From assembly GCF_030369675.1 (NCBI RefSeq), contig NZ_CP128477.1, positions 1,178,001-1,242,000 on the forward strand: a stretch of 64,000 nucleotides of DNA. Reading direction: 5' to 3'. Below the pieces are notes generated by a model. That model was not told where the DNA came from. It saw only the letters and a program-made list of their open reading frames with translations, and did no database searches. This stretch comes from Peteryoungia algae. GTDB lineage: Bacteria; Pseudomonadota; Alphaproteobacteria; Rhizobiales; Rhizobiaceae. Shown here in pieces: positions 11,204-20,578 of the stretch (within the stretch, counting starts at the first letter, position 1; each line of letters opens with the position of its first letter). Both the position numbers and the translations under genes were made by a program.

Positions 11204-11602
11204 TCAGCTGCTGCCCGCCGGGTATTGCGGTAATCCGTCGTCGATCTCGTAGAAATCGCCCTTGTCGGCGCAGTAGATGTGATAGCCTCCTTCGAGGCCT
11301 GTCGGATTGGGAAACAATCCGGCCATCAGCGACATCCTTTGCTCGCCGTCCGCCTTCCAGTAGAGTGGTGAGCCGCAATCCCGGCAGAAGGCGCGCTCGG
11401 CGCCGGGGCTCGCCCGGAACGCTCCGATCCTGTCGCGCCCGCTGATCTCGACCTCGCTCAGGGCGGCATCCGTCGTTGCATAGTAAAGACCCGTCTGTCG
11501 CCGGCATTGCGTACAATGGCAATAGCTGACTGGCCCGAGTTTACCCGTGACCGTGATCGTTACTGCGCCACACAGGCAACGCCCTGTCTTGTCGTCCGTC
11601 AT
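11204..11602 (-). CDS. GFA / Mss4-like zinc-binding protein
   Basis: 132 aa. Zinc ligands of the glutathione-dependent formaldehyde-activating (GFA) fold are present: CLCGAV near the N-terminus, CHCTQCRRQTG, and FCRDCGSPLYW. The family has few proven activities; the founding member accelerates S-hydroxymethylglutathione formation. The ATG at 11602 has GGAGGTG directly upstream, so the in-frame TTG twelve bases earlier is not the start. It ends six bases from the convergent HTH gene and lies downstream of the DAHP synthase terminator. Confidence 0.88.
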   Translation of the reverse strand: MTDDKTGRCLCGAVTITVTGKLGPVSYCHCTQCRRQTGLYYATTDAALSEVEISGRDRIGAFRASPGAERAFCRDCGSPLYWKADGEQRMSLMAGLFPNPTGLEGGYHIYCADKGDFYEIDDGLPQYPAGSS

Positions 11603-11610
11603 GCTCACCT

Positions 11611-11652
11611 CCAAAACGAGAACCGGGCGAGCTTCGATGAAGCCCGCCCGGT
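11611..11652 (-). terminator. Terminator of the DAHP synthase gene
   Basis: ACCGGGCG-A-GCTTC / GAAGC-C-CGCCCGGT (11622-11652), a 14-position stem with a three-base loop. On the minus strand the single A/C position becomes a G-T wobble, and the stem is followed by TTCTCGTTTT, as expected for termination of the minus-strand gene ending at 11682. Confidence 0.85.
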
Positions 11653-11681
11653 CGTCAAACTCGGATTACTGAACCTATGTG

Positions 11682-13058
11682 TCAGCCGTTCGCAACCATC
11701 ATGCGCTTCTCGTCACGACCGCTCTTCATCCGCTCGGCGAGCAGGAAGGCGAGTTCAAGCGCCTGGTCGGCATTGAGACGCGGATCGCAATGGGTGTGGT
11801 AACGGTCGGCCAGATCATTGCCCGTCACGGCACGCGCACCACCGGTGCATTCGGTGACATCCTTGCCAGTCATTTCGATATGGATGCCGCCCGGATGCGA
11901 GCCTTCCGCACGGTGAATCTGGAAGAAGCTCTCGACTTCCGACAAGATCCGCTCGAACGGGCGCGTCTTGTAGTTGTTGAGGGTGATCGTGTTGCCATGC
12001 ATCGGATCGCAGGACCAGACGACCTTGCGGCCCTCGCGCTCGACGGCGCGGATGAGACGCGGCAGGTGCTCTGCGACCTTGTCGTGACCGAAGCGGCAGA
12101 TCAGGGTCAGGCGGCCGGCTTCGTTCTGCGGGTTCAGGATGTCGATCAGGTTCAGAAGATCGTCCGCCTGGAGAGACGGGCCACACTTCAGACCGATCGG
12201 GTTCTTGATGCCCCGGCAATATTCCAGATGTGCATGGTCCGCCTGGCGGGTACGGTCGCCGATCCAGATCATGTGACCGGACGTTGCATACCAGTCACCG
12301 GACGTGGAATCGACGCGCGTCAGCGCCTCTTCATAACCGAGAAGCAGGGCTTCGTGGCTGGTGAAGAAATCGGTCTCGCGCAGGCTCGGATTGTTCTCCG
12401 AGGTGATGCCCACGGCCTTCATGAAGTCCATGGTCTCGGAAATGCGGTCGGCGAGCTTGCGGTAGCGCTCGGCCTGGGGCGAGTCCTTGATGAAACCGAG
12501 CATCCACTGATGCACGTTCTCAAGATTGGCATAACCACCCATGGCGAAGGCGCGCAGCAGGTTCAGCGTGGCCGCCGACTGGCGATAGGCCATCAACTGG
12601 CGTTCCGGATTCGGAATGCGTGCGTCTTCGGTGAATTCGATGCCGTTGATGATATCGCCACGGTAGCTCGGCAGCTCGACATCACCGATCTTTTCCATGT
12701 CGGACGAACGCGGCTTGGCGAACTGGCCGGCGATACGCCCGACCTTCACCACCGGCAACTGCGCACCGAAGGTCAGGACGACGGCCATCTGCAGGAAGGC
12801 GCGGAAGAAGTCGCGGATGTTGTCGGCGCCATGTTCGGCGAAGCTTTCGGCACAATCACCGCCCTGCAGCAGGAAGGCCTCGCCTTCAGCGACCTGGGCC
12901 AGCGACTTCTTCAAGCGACGGGCTTCGCCCGCAAAGACCAGCGGCGGATAGGTCGAAAGCTGATGCTCGGCAGCCTTCAACGCGTCGAGGTCCGGATAGG
13001 ACGGAACCTGCTTGATCGCCTTCTGTCTCCAGCTGCTCGGGGTCCAATTCTGCGCCAT
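11682..13058 (-). CDS. aroG: 3-deoxy-7-phosphoheptulonate synthase, class II
   Basis: First step of the shikimate pathway, condensing phosphoenolpyruvate with erythrose 4-phosphate. 458 aa, standard for the plant-like class II enzymes. Seen: [69 protein letters not shown] and [12 protein letters not shown], covering the metal and substrate sites of the class. The ATG at 13058 is preceded by AGGTGA; an in-frame GTG nine bases earlier coincides with that SD and is rejected. A perfect GGTTGCGGCAACC palindrome lies in the leader at 13080-13092. The symbol follows common rhizobial usage. Confidence 0.95.
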   Translation of the reverse strand: MAQNWTPSSWRQKAIKQVPSYPDLDALKAAEHQLSTYPPLVFAGEARRLKKSLAQVAEGEAFLLQGGDCAESFAEHGADNIRDFFRAFLQMAVVLTFGAQLPVVKVGRIAGQFAKPRSSDMEKIGDVELPSYRGDIINGIEFTEDARIPNPERQLMAYRQSAATLNLLRAFAMGGYANLENVHQWMLGFIKDSPQAERYRKLADRISETMDFMKAVGITSENNPSLRETDFFTSHEALLLGYEEALTRVDSTSGDWYATSGHMIWIGDRTRQADHAHLEYCRGIKNPIGLKCGPSLQADDLLNLIDILNPQNEAGRLTLICRFGHDKVAEHLPRLIRAVEREGRKVVWSCDPMHGNTITLNNYKTRPFERILSEVESFFQIHRAEGSHPGGIHIEMTGKDVTECTGGARAVTGNDLADRYHTHCDPRLNADQALELAFLLAERMKSGRDEKRMMVANG

Positions 13059-13252
13059 GGTCGTCACCTGTCTAATACTGGTTGCGGCAACCTCCCGGCC
13101 GCATGGGATGGGGGCTTATAAACGGTTAATCACCGCTTGGAAAGGCGTTGTTTAGGCTCTTCGGAACCTCATGGGCCACCTGCGACGACTGGGAATGCTC
13201 TGCAAAACCAGGCGCAGTCCTGTGACTTGGAAACCCGAGATTGAATTTACCT

Positions 13253-13266
13253 TCACGTAAACGTAA
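13253..13266. promoter_or_regulatory. ACGT-type near-palindrome upstream of hydrolase gene
   Basis: TCACGT-AA-ACGTAA is a near-perfect dyad inside the longer stretch ACCTTCACGTAAACGTAA, 35 bp upstream of the hydrolase ATG. Tandem ACGT words with this spacing resemble operators of MerR-family regulators such as LiuR in proteobacteria. The assignment rests on resemblance only. Confidence 0.35.
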
Positions 13267-13300
13267 TCTGCGAACCGGCATTCGGAACGGGAGGTTCGAC

Positions 13301-14161
13301 ATGAAACCGCATCATATGGAACGATCGGACATTGCCTTCGAGGCGTCGGACCGCTTTCCGTTGCACGCAACGCTTTTCCGCGGATCAGGGGATGGCCCCC
13401 TCGCCCTGATTTCCTCTGCCGCTGCCGTGCCGCGCGGCTTCTATGCCAAATTTGCAGAGCACCTCGTCTTGCGCCACGGCTTTCGGGCGGCATTGACCTA
13501 TGACTATCGCGGCGTCGCCGGCTCCCAGGCGCCGAGCAGTTGGAAACGTCCGCTCCTGATGCGCGACTGGGCCCATTTCGACATGCCGGCCGCCCTTCAT
13601 CGGCTGGAACTTGAAGCACCGGAGCACCGCATGGTCGGCATCGGCCAGTCCTTCGGCGGCCAGGTTCTGGCGCTGGGCGGACGGGCCGAGAGATTTTCCC
13701 GCTATCTGATGGTCGCGACAATGACCGGCTACTGGGGCAATACCAAGCCGCGCTTCCGGGTCTTCAGCCAGATGAATCTCGTCGGCGTGCCCTTGGCAGT
13801 CCTACTCGGCAAGGTGCCCGGTCGAGCTGGTCTCGGACAAACCCTGCCCGGCAGCGTCTATCGCGAATGGGCACGTTGGGGTCGGCATCCCGACTATTTC
13901 TTCGCCGATCCAACGATGGATGCGGCGCGCCGTTTCGCAGAGGTCCAGACGCCCATTCTCGCAATCGGCCTCACCGACGACCCCTGGGGCACGCCGAAAG
14001 CACAGCATGCCCTGCTGAAGTACTACAGCCGGGCACCGACCGAGATTCGCTGGATTTCACCGATTGAGGCCGGCGGGGCGGTCGGCCATCTCGGCTTCTT
14101 CCGCTCAGCCTTCCGGGACACATTGTGGGACCCCGCGATCGACTGGATCAAGCAGAGCTGA
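13301..14161 (+). CDS. Alpha/beta hydrolase family protein
   Basis: 286 aa. Nucleophile elbow GIGQSFGGQVL around residue 113, an acidic residue in LTDDPWGTP and a C-terminal histidine in GGAVGHLGFF complete a plausible catalytic triad. DYRGVAGSQAP precedes the elbow. No signal peptide or membrane segment. This sub-group is usually annotated only as alpha/beta fold hydrolase; the substrate is unknown. The ATG at 13301 has GGGAGG eight bases upstream, so an open extension back to 13241 is not used. The gene is divergent from the DAHP synthase gene, with an ACGT-type dyad in its promoter region. Confidence 0.85.
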   Translation: MKPHHMERSDIAFEASDRFPLHATLFRGSGDGPLALISSAAAVPRGFYAKFAEHLVLRHGFRAALTYDYRGVAGSQAPSSWKRPLLMRDWAHFDMPAALHRLELEAPEHRMVGIGQSFGGQVLALGGRAERFSRYLMVATMTGYWGNTKPRFRVFSQMNLVGVPLAVLLGKVPGRAGLGQTLPGSVYREWARWGRHPDYFFADPTMDAARRFAEVQTPILAIGLTDDPWGTPKAQHALLKYYSRAPTEIRWISPIEAGGAVGHLGFFRSAFRDTLWDPAIDWIKQS

Positions 14162-14360
14162 CTACCGCAGCGCAACACGGTTACCCACACAATTCACAGC
14201 CCGCAACCCGGCCGTCCTTCAGCAATATCTTGCAAAGCGCGGCCTTCATGACAGCATGCAATGTCAGCAGACGCACGGCCAAAGCACCATACCTGCCAGA
14301 GGTTAGCTCCGCGCAAGCCTCGCCCTCTACCTCGATCCACGGGGGCGTAATGTTGTGTTT

Positions 14361-14381
14361 GGGAAGACTTTGTAGCTTCCC
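14361..14381 (+). promoter_or_regulatory. Small hairpin in the leader of the mini membrane-protein gene
   Basis: GGGAAG (14361-14366) and CTTCCC (14376-14381) form a 6-bp stem with a nine-base loop, 22 nt before the ATG at 14404. The rest of 14162-14360 shows no convincing gene or motif to me. Confidence 0.3.
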
Positions 14382-14403
14382 GTGTGATCATGAGGATCGT
14401 GTG

Positions 14404-14532
14404 ATGGCGTATGATTGGACCGGCGTCCAAACCCGCAAAAACCGCAGGCTTCGTATAGCACTGCTTTCTTTGCTGACCCTTGCCGCGCTATCGGCACCAG
14501 TCCTGGGTCTGGATCTCATCTCGATACTCTGA
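14404..14532 (+). CDS. Small single-pass membrane protein
   Basis: 42 aa. A charged N-terminus (KNRRLR around residues 12-17) is followed by a hydrophobic segment (IALLSLLTLAALSAPVLGL), as expected for a single membrane anchor with the N-terminus inside. GAGG lies seven bases before the ATG; a GTG directly upstream of the ATG is an alternative start. No homologue is recalled. It is supported by the SD, length and topology rather than by a family match, and could be dismissed if not conserved. Confidence 0.5.
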   Translation: MAYDWTGVQTRKNRRLRIALLSLLTLAALSAPVLGLDLISIL

Positions 14533-14598
14533 TTTCGCCCGGCGGACCTCTTTCGAGGCCCGCCTGACCAGACTCGTTTCGGATGAAATGGCGACGGG

Positions 14599-15987
14599 TC
14601 AGACCCGCTCGCCGTTCCGGACCCGATAGCTCGGATTGTACATGGTCACCAACTCCTCCGCGGCAGTCGGGTGTACCGCCATGGTGCGATCGAAGTCGTC
14701 CTTGGTGCAACCGGCCTTGAGCGTGATCCCGAGAAGTTGCGCCATTTCGCCGGCGTCGTGGCCGAGAATATGGGCGCCGACCACCTTGCGGTCGGCAGCA
14801 TTGACGATCAGCTTCATGATCATCTTTTCGGCCCGACCGGAAAGTGTCGCCTTCATCGGGCGGAATTGGGCGCGATAAACCTCGATCTCCTCGAATTTCT
14901 TCGCGGCGGCCTCTTCGGAAAGTCCAACCGTGCCGATTTCCGGCTGCGAAAAGACCGCGGTTGCGATCAGCTCGTGATCCGGCGAGGTCGGATTGTTCTT
15001 GTATTCCGTTTCAATGAAGCACATCGCCTCGTGGATCGCGACAGGCGTGAGCTGCACGCGATCGGTCACGTCACCAAGTGCAAAGATGCTCTGCACGTTC
15101 GTGCGAGAATACTGATCGACCACGATCGCGCCACGTTCGTTCGTCTCGACGCCTGCGGCCTCGAGCCCGAGCCCCGTCGTGTTCGGATCGCGTCCAAGCG
15201 CCAGCATCACCTGTTCGACCACGAGACGACCATTGTTGATCGTCTCAACTTCGAGATTCCCCGCAGCCGACTTCGACACCTTCTGCACATGGTCATGGCA
15301 AAGGATGCGGATGCCCTTGTCGACCATCGCCTCGTGCAGCCCACGGCGCATGTCCTGATCGAAGCGGCTGAGGATCTCCGCGCCGCGATAGATCAGCGTG
15401 GTCTCGACGCCGAGCCCGTGAAAGATGTTGGCGAATTCCACCGCAATATAACCACCCCCAGCGATCAGGATGGACCGCGGCAATGTCGCGAGGTGGAAGG
15501 CTTCATTGGAGGATATGCAGTGCTCATAGCCCGGCAGCGCGGCATGCGGGTTGGGGGCGCCACCAACGGCAACCACGATGCGTTCGGCCGTCACCTCCCG
15601 GCCGGACTTGACCAGACGAATGCTGTTCGGGCCGGTGAGCTCGGCACGTGTCTCGAGGATCTCCACACCGGCACCATCCAGCCCCTTGCGGTAGAGGCCC
15701 TCCAGACGATCGATTTCCTTGTCTTTGGCCGCAATCAACGACGGCCAGTCGAACGAGCTCTTGCCGACGGTCCAGCCGTAGCCGACCGCATCCTCGAAAT
15801 GCTCGTGGAACTGCGAAGCATAGACGAACAGCTTCTTCGGCACGCAGCCTCTGATGACGCAGGTTCCACCGAAACGGTACTCTTCCGCGATTGCCACCTT
15901 CTTGCCGAGCGAAGCGGCCACGCGGGCACTGCGAACCCCGCCGGAGCCACCGCCGATGACGAAGAGGTCATAGTCGTACTGGCTCAT
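14599..15987 (-). CDS. gor: Glutathione-disulfide reductase
   Basis: NADPH-dependent reduction of oxidised glutathione; cytoplasmic FAD enzyme. 462 aa. FAD-binding GGGSGGVRSARVAASLG at the N-terminus, redox-active disulfide GGTCVIRGCVPKK, NAD(P)-binding GGGYIAVEFANIFHGLG, FAD site FALGDVTDRVQLTPVAI, and C-terminal active-site HPTAAEELVTM. Full length for the family. AGGAGATCCC before the ATG is a good SD. It lies downstream of the DUF2059 gene on the same strand but is separated from it by a terminator, so it has its own promoter in 15988-16048. Confidence 0.96.
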   Translation of the reverse strand: MSQYDYDLFVIGGGSGGVRSARVAASLGKKVAIAEEYRFGGTCVIRGCVPKKLFVYASQFHEHFEDAVGYGWTVGKSSFDWPSLIAAKDKEIDRLEGLYRKGLDGAGVEILETRAELTGPNSIRLVKSGREVTAERIVVAVGGAPNPHAALPGYEHCISSNEAFHLATLPRSILIAGGGYIAVEFANIFHGLGVETTLIYRGAEILSRFDQDMRRGLHEAMVDKGIRILCHDHVQKVSKSAAGNLEVETINNGRLVVEQVMLALGRDPNTTGLGLEAAGVETNERGAIVVDQYSRTNVQSIFALGDVTDRVQLTPVAIHEAMCFIETEYKNNPTSPDHELIATAVFSQPEIGTVGLSEEAAAKKFEEIEVYRAQFRPMKATLSGRAEKMIMKLIVNAADRKVVGAHILGHDAGEMAQLLGITLKAGCTKDDFDRTMAVHPTAAEELVTMYNPSYRVRNGERV

Positions 15988-16048
15988 GGGATCTCCTTGC
16001 CCGCTCGGGCGCTTGCTGAAACTGCATCTGATATAGGAAGTGGAACCA

Positions 16049-16080
16049 CAAAAAGAAAAGCCCGGGACGACGCCCGGGCT
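16049..16080 (-). terminator. Terminator of the DUF2059 gene
   Basis: AGCCCGGG (16059-16066), six-base loop, CCCGGGCT (16073-16080). On the minus strand the stem is followed by TTTCTTTT, a convincing U-tract. It separates the DUF2059 gene from gor. Confidence 0.9.
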
Positions 16081-16101
16081 CGAATATCCAATCGGATTCT
16101 A

Positions 16102-16644
16102 CTAGGGCTTCGGCGCTTCGGCCGCTGCCGGCTGCTCGGCCTGAACCTGGGCAAGCAGGGCGGCATTCGCCTGCTGCTCGAGATCGCGGGCAATGCCGGC
16201 GGTCCAGATATCGGCAGCTTTCAGAAGTTCACGCGTCGCGATCGGGCCGTCCTTCAGAAGCTTCTTGCCGGTTTCGCTGCCATAGAACGCCGTGATCTGG
16301 TTCAGTTCTTCAGCCGTGAACGCCTTGGCGTAAACAAGCGCTGCTTCGCGTTCCAGGTCGGCACGGCGAGCGGCGAGCTTGAGGGCTTCTTCCTCGACCT
16401 TGACAGAGATGACGTCCTGCAGGTTCGGGTAGGCCTGGATGAGCTGGGCCGTCAGTCGATCCATGATGCTTGGCAGGATCGCGTCGAAGCGGTTCGTGAC
16501 GCCGAGCGCGCTGATCGCCTCGCGTGCCGACTGCAGGTGCTCGGCCGGCACGTCCTGTGCCTTCGCCGAAACGGCACCAAGCGCAAGGCTACCGGCGATG
16601 ACGGTGATCGAGGCAAGGCGGCCCATACCCGTAAAGCTGATCAT
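16102..16644 (-). CDS. DUF2059 periplasmic protein
   Basis: 180 aa. Signal peptide with hydrophobic core LASITVIAGSLALGAVSAKA and AKA cleavage site, then a helical domain ending in AEELNQITAFYGSETGKKLL, the typical DUF2059 motif, and an Ala/Glu/Pro-rich tail. Probably periplasmic; function unknown. The ATG at 16644 has AGGAG eleven bases upstream; an in-frame TTG nine bases earlier is too close to that SD. It starts 17 bp after rpiA on the same strand, suggesting an rpiA-DUF2059 operon. Confidence 0.85.
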   Translation of the reverse strand: MISFTGMGRLASITVIAGSLALGAVSAKAQDVPAEHLQSAREAISALGVTNRFDAILPSIMDRLTAQLIQAYPNLQDVISVKVEEEALKLAARRADLEREAALVYAKAFTAEELNQITAFYGSETGKKLLKDGPIATRELLKAADIWTAGIARDLEQQANAALLAQVQAEQPAAAEAPKP

Positions 16645-16661
16645 GAAATTCAATGCTCCTG

Positions 16662-17363
16662 TTAGTTCTTCGGCTCCATCACCCTTGCCCCCGCCGGTCC
16701 GGCGATGATCGCGAGCGATGCCAAGTTTATGAAAAGGCCGTGTTCCACCACGCCGGGGATTTGATTGAGCCGGCTTGCAAGAGCGTCTGCATCAGGAATG
16801 CGGCCAAAAGATGCGTCAAGAATGAGGTGTCCACCATCGGTCATGAACAGGCTTTCGTCGGAACGGGTCCGGAGCATCATCGGCCCGCTGAGACCGAGCT
16901 CCGCGGCCAGCCGTTCGATCGCAAGCCGGGTGGAGGCCTGCCCGAACGGGTTGATCTCGATCGGCAAAGGGAAGGCGCCGAGCGTGTCGACCAGCTTTGT
17001 CTCGTCGGCGATCACAATCATGCGCTTTGAAGCCGCAGCGACGATCTTTTCACGCAGCAGCGCACCACCGCCACCCTTGATCAACCTGAAACCGGTGTCG
17101 ATCTCATCGGCGCCATCGATGGTCAGATCGAGCTCGGGCAATTCGTCCAGTGACTTCAGCGGCACGCCGAGTTCGACGCAGAGACGCGCGGTGCGCTCCG
17201 ACGTCGGCACGCCTTCAACATTCAGGCCCCCGGCAACCTTTTCCGCCAGCAACCGAACGAATTCTTCCGCGGTTGAACCAGTTCCGATCCCGAGACGCAT
17301 GCCGTCTTCGACATGCTCCAGCGCCGCAGCTGCGGCCTTGATCTTCATTTCACGGGCGTCCAT
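16662..17363 (-). CDS. rpiA: Ribose-5-phosphate isomerase A
   Basis: Interconverts ribose 5-phosphate and ribulose 5-phosphate in the pentose phosphate pathway. 233 aa, normal length. Family motifs are intact: [12 protein letters not shown] (phosphate binding), [10 protein letters not shown] (catalytic Asp), [14 protein letters not shown] and [13 protein letters not shown]. It is divergent from gph and likely cotranscribed with the DUF2059 gene 17 bp downstream. Confidence 0.95.
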   Translation of the reverse strand: MDAREMKIKAAAAALEHVEDGMRLGIGTGSTAEEFVRLLAEKVAGGLNVEGVPTSERTARLCVELGVPLKSLDELPELDLTIDGADEIDTGFRLIKGGGGALLREKIVAAASKRMIVIADETKLVDTLGAFPLPIEINPFGQASTRLAIERLAAELGLSGPMMLRTRSDESLFMTDGGHLILDASFGRIPDADALASRLNQIPGVVEHGLFINLASLAIIAGPAGARVMEPKN

Positions 17364-17510
17364 GCGCCGAAAGCTCCCGTCCGTTTCGTTGGATGCTGTT
17401 TACACGCCTCCTTGGCCGAGTGAAAGCCCCGCATCGCCATGCGGCGTTGCCTTTTCAGAGGATTTCCCCTACCCCCGGCGGCACTGATCAGTTCGCAAGG
17501 GAGCTTCGTC

Positions 17511-18182
17511 TTGACCGCAACGACCATCGTCTTCGACCTCGACGGAACCCTGATCGATACGGCACCCGATCTTGTCGAAAGCCTCAACCACACGATTGCA
17601 ACGCGTGACCTGCAGCCGGTGGGCTACGAAGACCTTACCCATCTCGTTGGCCAGGGCGCACGCGTTATGATCCAGCGCGCATTTGCTTTGCGCGGTGCGC
17701 CATTGCCGGACGAAGATATCCCTGCCCTGCTCGATTGCTTCATCGATCACTACGAAGCCGGCATGCCGGGCAAGAGCCGCCCCTATCCGGGCCTCGTCGA
17801 AGCCCTCGAGCGATTGCGCGCCGCAGGCTTCAGGATGGCCGTCTGCACCAACAAGATGGAACGCTTGGCGCTTCCCCTGGTCGAGCGCCTGGAGCTCACC
17901 TCCTATTTCACGGCAATCGCGGGCGGCGACACTTTCGCCTTTCGCAAGCCGGACCCGGCGCATATTCTCGCGACCGTCGAGCGGGCTGGCGGCACGCCCG
18001 ACAAGGTGCTGATGATCGGCGACAGCATCAACGACATCCTGGCGGCCCGAAATGGCGACATCCCCTCGATCGCCGTGAATTTCGGCTATTCGGACGTGCC
18101 GGTGGAAGAACTCGGCGCCTCGCATGTGATCGGGCACTTCAACGAACTGACCGTCGAACTCGTCGAGCGGCTGACCCGCTGA
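17511..18182 (+). CDS. gph: Phosphoglycolate phosphatase (HAD family)
   Basis: Dephosphorylates 2-phosphoglycolate. 223 aa from a TTG start at 17511, chosen because AAGGGAG precedes it and the HAD motif then lies at the normal distance from the N-terminus. HAD motif I VFDLDGTLIDTAPDL, motif II VCTNK, motif III/IV KPDP...MIGDSINDILAA. The cap domain sits between residues ~15 and 90. Other HAD phosphatases with this fold exist, so the exact substrate is inferred from similarity to Gph. A bidirectional terminator follows. Confidence 0.9.
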   Translation: MTATTIVFDLDGTLIDTAPDLVESLNHTIATRDLQPVGYEDLTHLVGQGARVMIQRAFALRGAPLPDEDIPALLDCFIDHYEAGMPGKSRPYPGLVEALERLRAAGFRMAVCTNKMERLALPLVERLELTSYFTAIAGGDTFAFRKPDPAHILATVERAGGTPDKVLMIGDSINDILAARNGDIPSIAVNFGYSDVPVEELGASHVIGHFNELTVELVERLTR

Positions 18183-18200
18183 ACCCATCCTCGAAAACGA

Positions 18201-18240
18201 GAAATGGCGGACCAGCGGCCCGCCATTTCAGGTTTTCGGC
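18201..18240. terminator. Bidirectional terminator between gph and the L,D-transpeptidase gene
   Basis: GAAATGGCGG (18201-18210) pairs perfectly with CCGCCATTTC (18220-18229) over a nine-base loop. AGGTTTT follows on the plus strand and TCGTTTTC on the minus strand, serving both convergent genes. Confidence 0.88.
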
Positions 18241-18255
18241 TTTCGTCCGGTACAA

Positions 18256-20130
18256 TCAGGCGCGCGGCGCGCGTGCATCCGTCGTCGCCTTGAAGGCCTT
18301 GGCAGTGTAGCCGTCACGGCCGTAGACATCGTCGAAATACTCGACGACACCGTCACCGTTCGGCCAGGCCGTGAAATAGGACACATAGACCGGGATCTTC
18401 TGCGGCACCTGGACGGCGCGGTTCTGCCCCGATGCGATCTGCTTGCCGATCTCCTCGACCGTCGTGCCCATGACGGCCGCCGCCATCACGCGCGGCTCGG
18501 CCAGACGAACGCAGCCATGGCTGAGTGCCCGCATATCCCGACTGAAATAGCTCTTCGACGGCGTGTCATGCATGTAGATGGCATGTTCATTGGGGAAGAG
18601 GATCTTCAACTCGCCCAGCGCATTGTCGCCACCCGGCGGCTGGCGGACATCGACGGCATGGGTGGCGTTCCAGTCAACCTGGCTCGACGCAACCTTGCGA
18701 CCTCCATAGGACACTTCATAGCCCAGACGGTCGAGATAGGACGGATCGGCCCTGAGCTTGGGCAGCATTTCGTTGACGATGATCGACTTCGGAACGCCCC
18801 AATAGGGATTGAATTCGACAGTCTGGATCTGGTCCTGGAAGAAATAGGTCTGGTTGGCCCTCGACCCGACGACCACCCGCATCGAAACCTCTTCCTTGCC
18901 TTCGTTGAAGTAGGAGGCACGGAAGGAGGGTGCGTTGATGAAGACGTAGCGCGATCCGAGATCGGCCGGCAGCCAGCGCACGGCTTCCATCGCGACCTGC
19001 AGCTTAGCGATCTTCTCGGCATTGCTGTGTCCGGTCATGGCGCGAATGGTGGCAGGTCCGACGACACCATCCGGCTTCAGCCGCTTTTCCTTCTGGAACG
19101 CTTCGATCAGCGCCACCAGTTCGGGCGTGTATTCCGGTGTATTGGTGTAGGCAGAAAGCGTGGCCGCGTGGCCGGTCAGGATAGCATCGGACGCCACCTG
19201 CTTCAGGGCACCCACCACATTAGCGAGTTCCGGATTGCTCTGCCCGGGCTTCAGCAGCGTGCCCGGCGCAATGGTGATCCGCTGCGTCGAGGCCTGCGCA
19301 TCCTCGACCCGCAGGCGGGCCAGCTCGTCGCGCAGGGCAACGAATTGCGGGCTCTTCGGATCGCGATTGCGCAGATAGGCGGCGACATCGGGGCTCTTCC
19401 GCAGCATGTCGAGCACCGGGGCAAGGTTCACACTCTTGCGCTTGAAGTCGTAGTACCCGGAGATTTTATTGGGATCGATCCGGCCGCGGCCCGTATCTTG
19501 CACATAGGTCAGGACCTTTGCCGAAAGGGCGATCTCGAACGCCATCAGCTCGCGCTGACGCTTCTCCGGATCGGCGGCATCGACTGTCTCGGACGGCAGG
19601 GTCACCGCATAGTCATCGGGAGAAAGACCAACTGCATCGGCCGAAGCGAGCGCCTCGATCATCGCATGGCCGCGATCGGAAACGACCTCGCCATCCGTCC
19701 AGATCAGCGGCGCATTGGACTTGCCATAATAGGCCTCGACGGTCTTTGCGACCTCGTCCGTGGCCCGGACGGAAACCTCGGAAAGGAAACGACGTGCGCC
19801 CAGGACCTCTTGGGTCGCAGGTGCCTCAGCGGTGCCAGCGCCCGGCTCCGCAGCCGGCAGCTTGATCTTGATGGCGCGCTGCGCCTCCGGCTTATAGGTG
19901 TGGTACTGCGGGCCAGTCACCTTCGGCAACGGCTCGGGATCTCCCATCTCGAGCCCGCCGCGGGCCTGTTGCTCCAGCGAGGCGGGAGCAGACTGCTGCT
20001 TGGTCTGGCGACCCGGGCCGCCGCGGAGCAGATCGAGAAGCGTCGTGGCAGTGGCCTCACCCGGCAAGGTCCCGACGGCAGTCGTCGCAGCGAGGAGCGC
20101 TGTGACTACGAATTTTGTCTTTCTCGTCAT
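18256..20130 (-). CDS. L,D-transpeptidase, YcbB/LdtD-like
   Basis: Periplasmic peptidoglycan cross-linking enzyme making 3-3 or related linkages. About 624 aa from the ATG at 20130 (another ATG at 20142 sits on top of its only SD-like sequence). Signal peptide MTRKTKFVVTALLAATTAVG. A peptidoglycan-binding domain lies around residues 300-370 (LIEAFQKEKRLKPDGVVGPAT). The YkuD catalytic domain contains YMHDTPSKSYFSRD and the active-site SHGCVRL. The size and internal PG-binding domain match the YcbB class rather than short Ldts. Rhizobiales rely strongly on L,D-crosslinks for polar growth (family knowledge). Confidence 0.92.
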   Translation of the reverse strand: MTRKTKFVVTALLAATTAVGTLPGEATATTLLDLLRGGPGRQTKQQSAPASLEQQARGGLEMGDPEPLPKVTGPQYHTYKPEAQRAIKIKLPAAEPGAGTAEAPATQEVLGARRFLSEVSVRATDEVAKTVEAYYGKSNAPLIWTDGEVVSDRGHAMIEALASADAVGLSPDDYAVTLPSETVDAADPEKRQRELMAFEIALSAKVLTYVQDTGRGRIDPNKISGYYDFKRKSVNLAPVLDMLRKSPDVAAYLRNRDPKSPQFVALRDELARLRVEDAQASTQRITIAPGTLLKPGQSNPELANVVGALKQVASDAILTGHAATLSAYTNTPEYTPELVALIEAFQKEKRLKPDGVVGPATIRAMTGHSNAEKIAKLQVAMEAVRWLPADLGSRYVFINAPSFRASYFNEGKEEVSMRVVVGSRANQTYFFQDQIQTVEFNPYWGVPKSIIVNEMLPKLRADPSYLDRLGYEVSYGGRKVASSQVDWNATHAVDVRQPPGGDNALGELKILFPNEHAIYMHDTPSKSYFSRDMRALSHGCVRLAEPRVMAAAVMGTTVEEIGKQIASGQNRAVQVPQKIPVYVSYFTAWPNGDGVVEYFDDVYGRDGYTAKAFKATTDARAPRA

Positions 20131-20578
20131 TCTCTGTTCCATTTCCCGGTCGAAGTCTGGACGGACTTGCGGCGCATGCGGATGTTGCGCGGATCACTAG
20201 CCCATCGGCTTTTCATTGAAAAGTTGAACGGTGACATAGACCTCCGCCCGGCAACGGCAACCTAGCCTAACCCGACCCGTGATCGCAGCCACCGCCTCGA
20301 CGCAAACTAAATGGAAACATTCGTTAAATTTTGATTGACGTTAACAAAACCTGTACCGTGCCGCCCCGTATGCCCCCAGAAAACGGCAGACAATTTGTCG
20401 TGACACGTGCTGAAAACGACACAGCTGCAGGTCAAGAACGCCCCCGCCGACTCGGCGCAGAATTACTTGACACCGACGCTCCAATTATATTGATCGGCTT
20501 GCAAGCGGCCTGCAGCCACCTAAATGCAGGAAGAATTCGCGGCGCCAGCCAGAGCAACTGTCAAAGGCAGGACATCAG
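20131..20578. other. 448-bp divergent intergenic region (L,D-transpeptidase / fumC)
   Basis: No gene seen. It is AT-rich around 20310-20345. TTAA-N7-TTGA at 20324-20338 is one mismatch from the CtrA-type TTAA-N7-TTAA word and is followed by GTTAAC. Closer to fumC, TTGACA at 20467-20472 with TATATT at 20487-20492 has only a 14-bp spacer, so it is a poor sigma-70 match. A short open frame at 20331-20578 looks non-coding. Confidence 0.5.

Noticed and set aside
14671..16665. A 664-codon open frame antisense to gor and the DUF2059 gene
   Set aside because: It is the complement of two well-supported genes, crosses their terminator, and has no recognisable domain. GC-rich codon bias on one strand opens frames on the other.
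18517..20265. A long open frame antisense to the L,D-transpeptidase
   Set aside because: Shadow of a gene with a complete YkuD catalytic motif; no SD and no family features.
20331..20578. An 83-codon open frame before fumC
   Set aside because: No SD, no similarity, composition unlike neighbouring genes, and it would run into the fumC promoter and SD.
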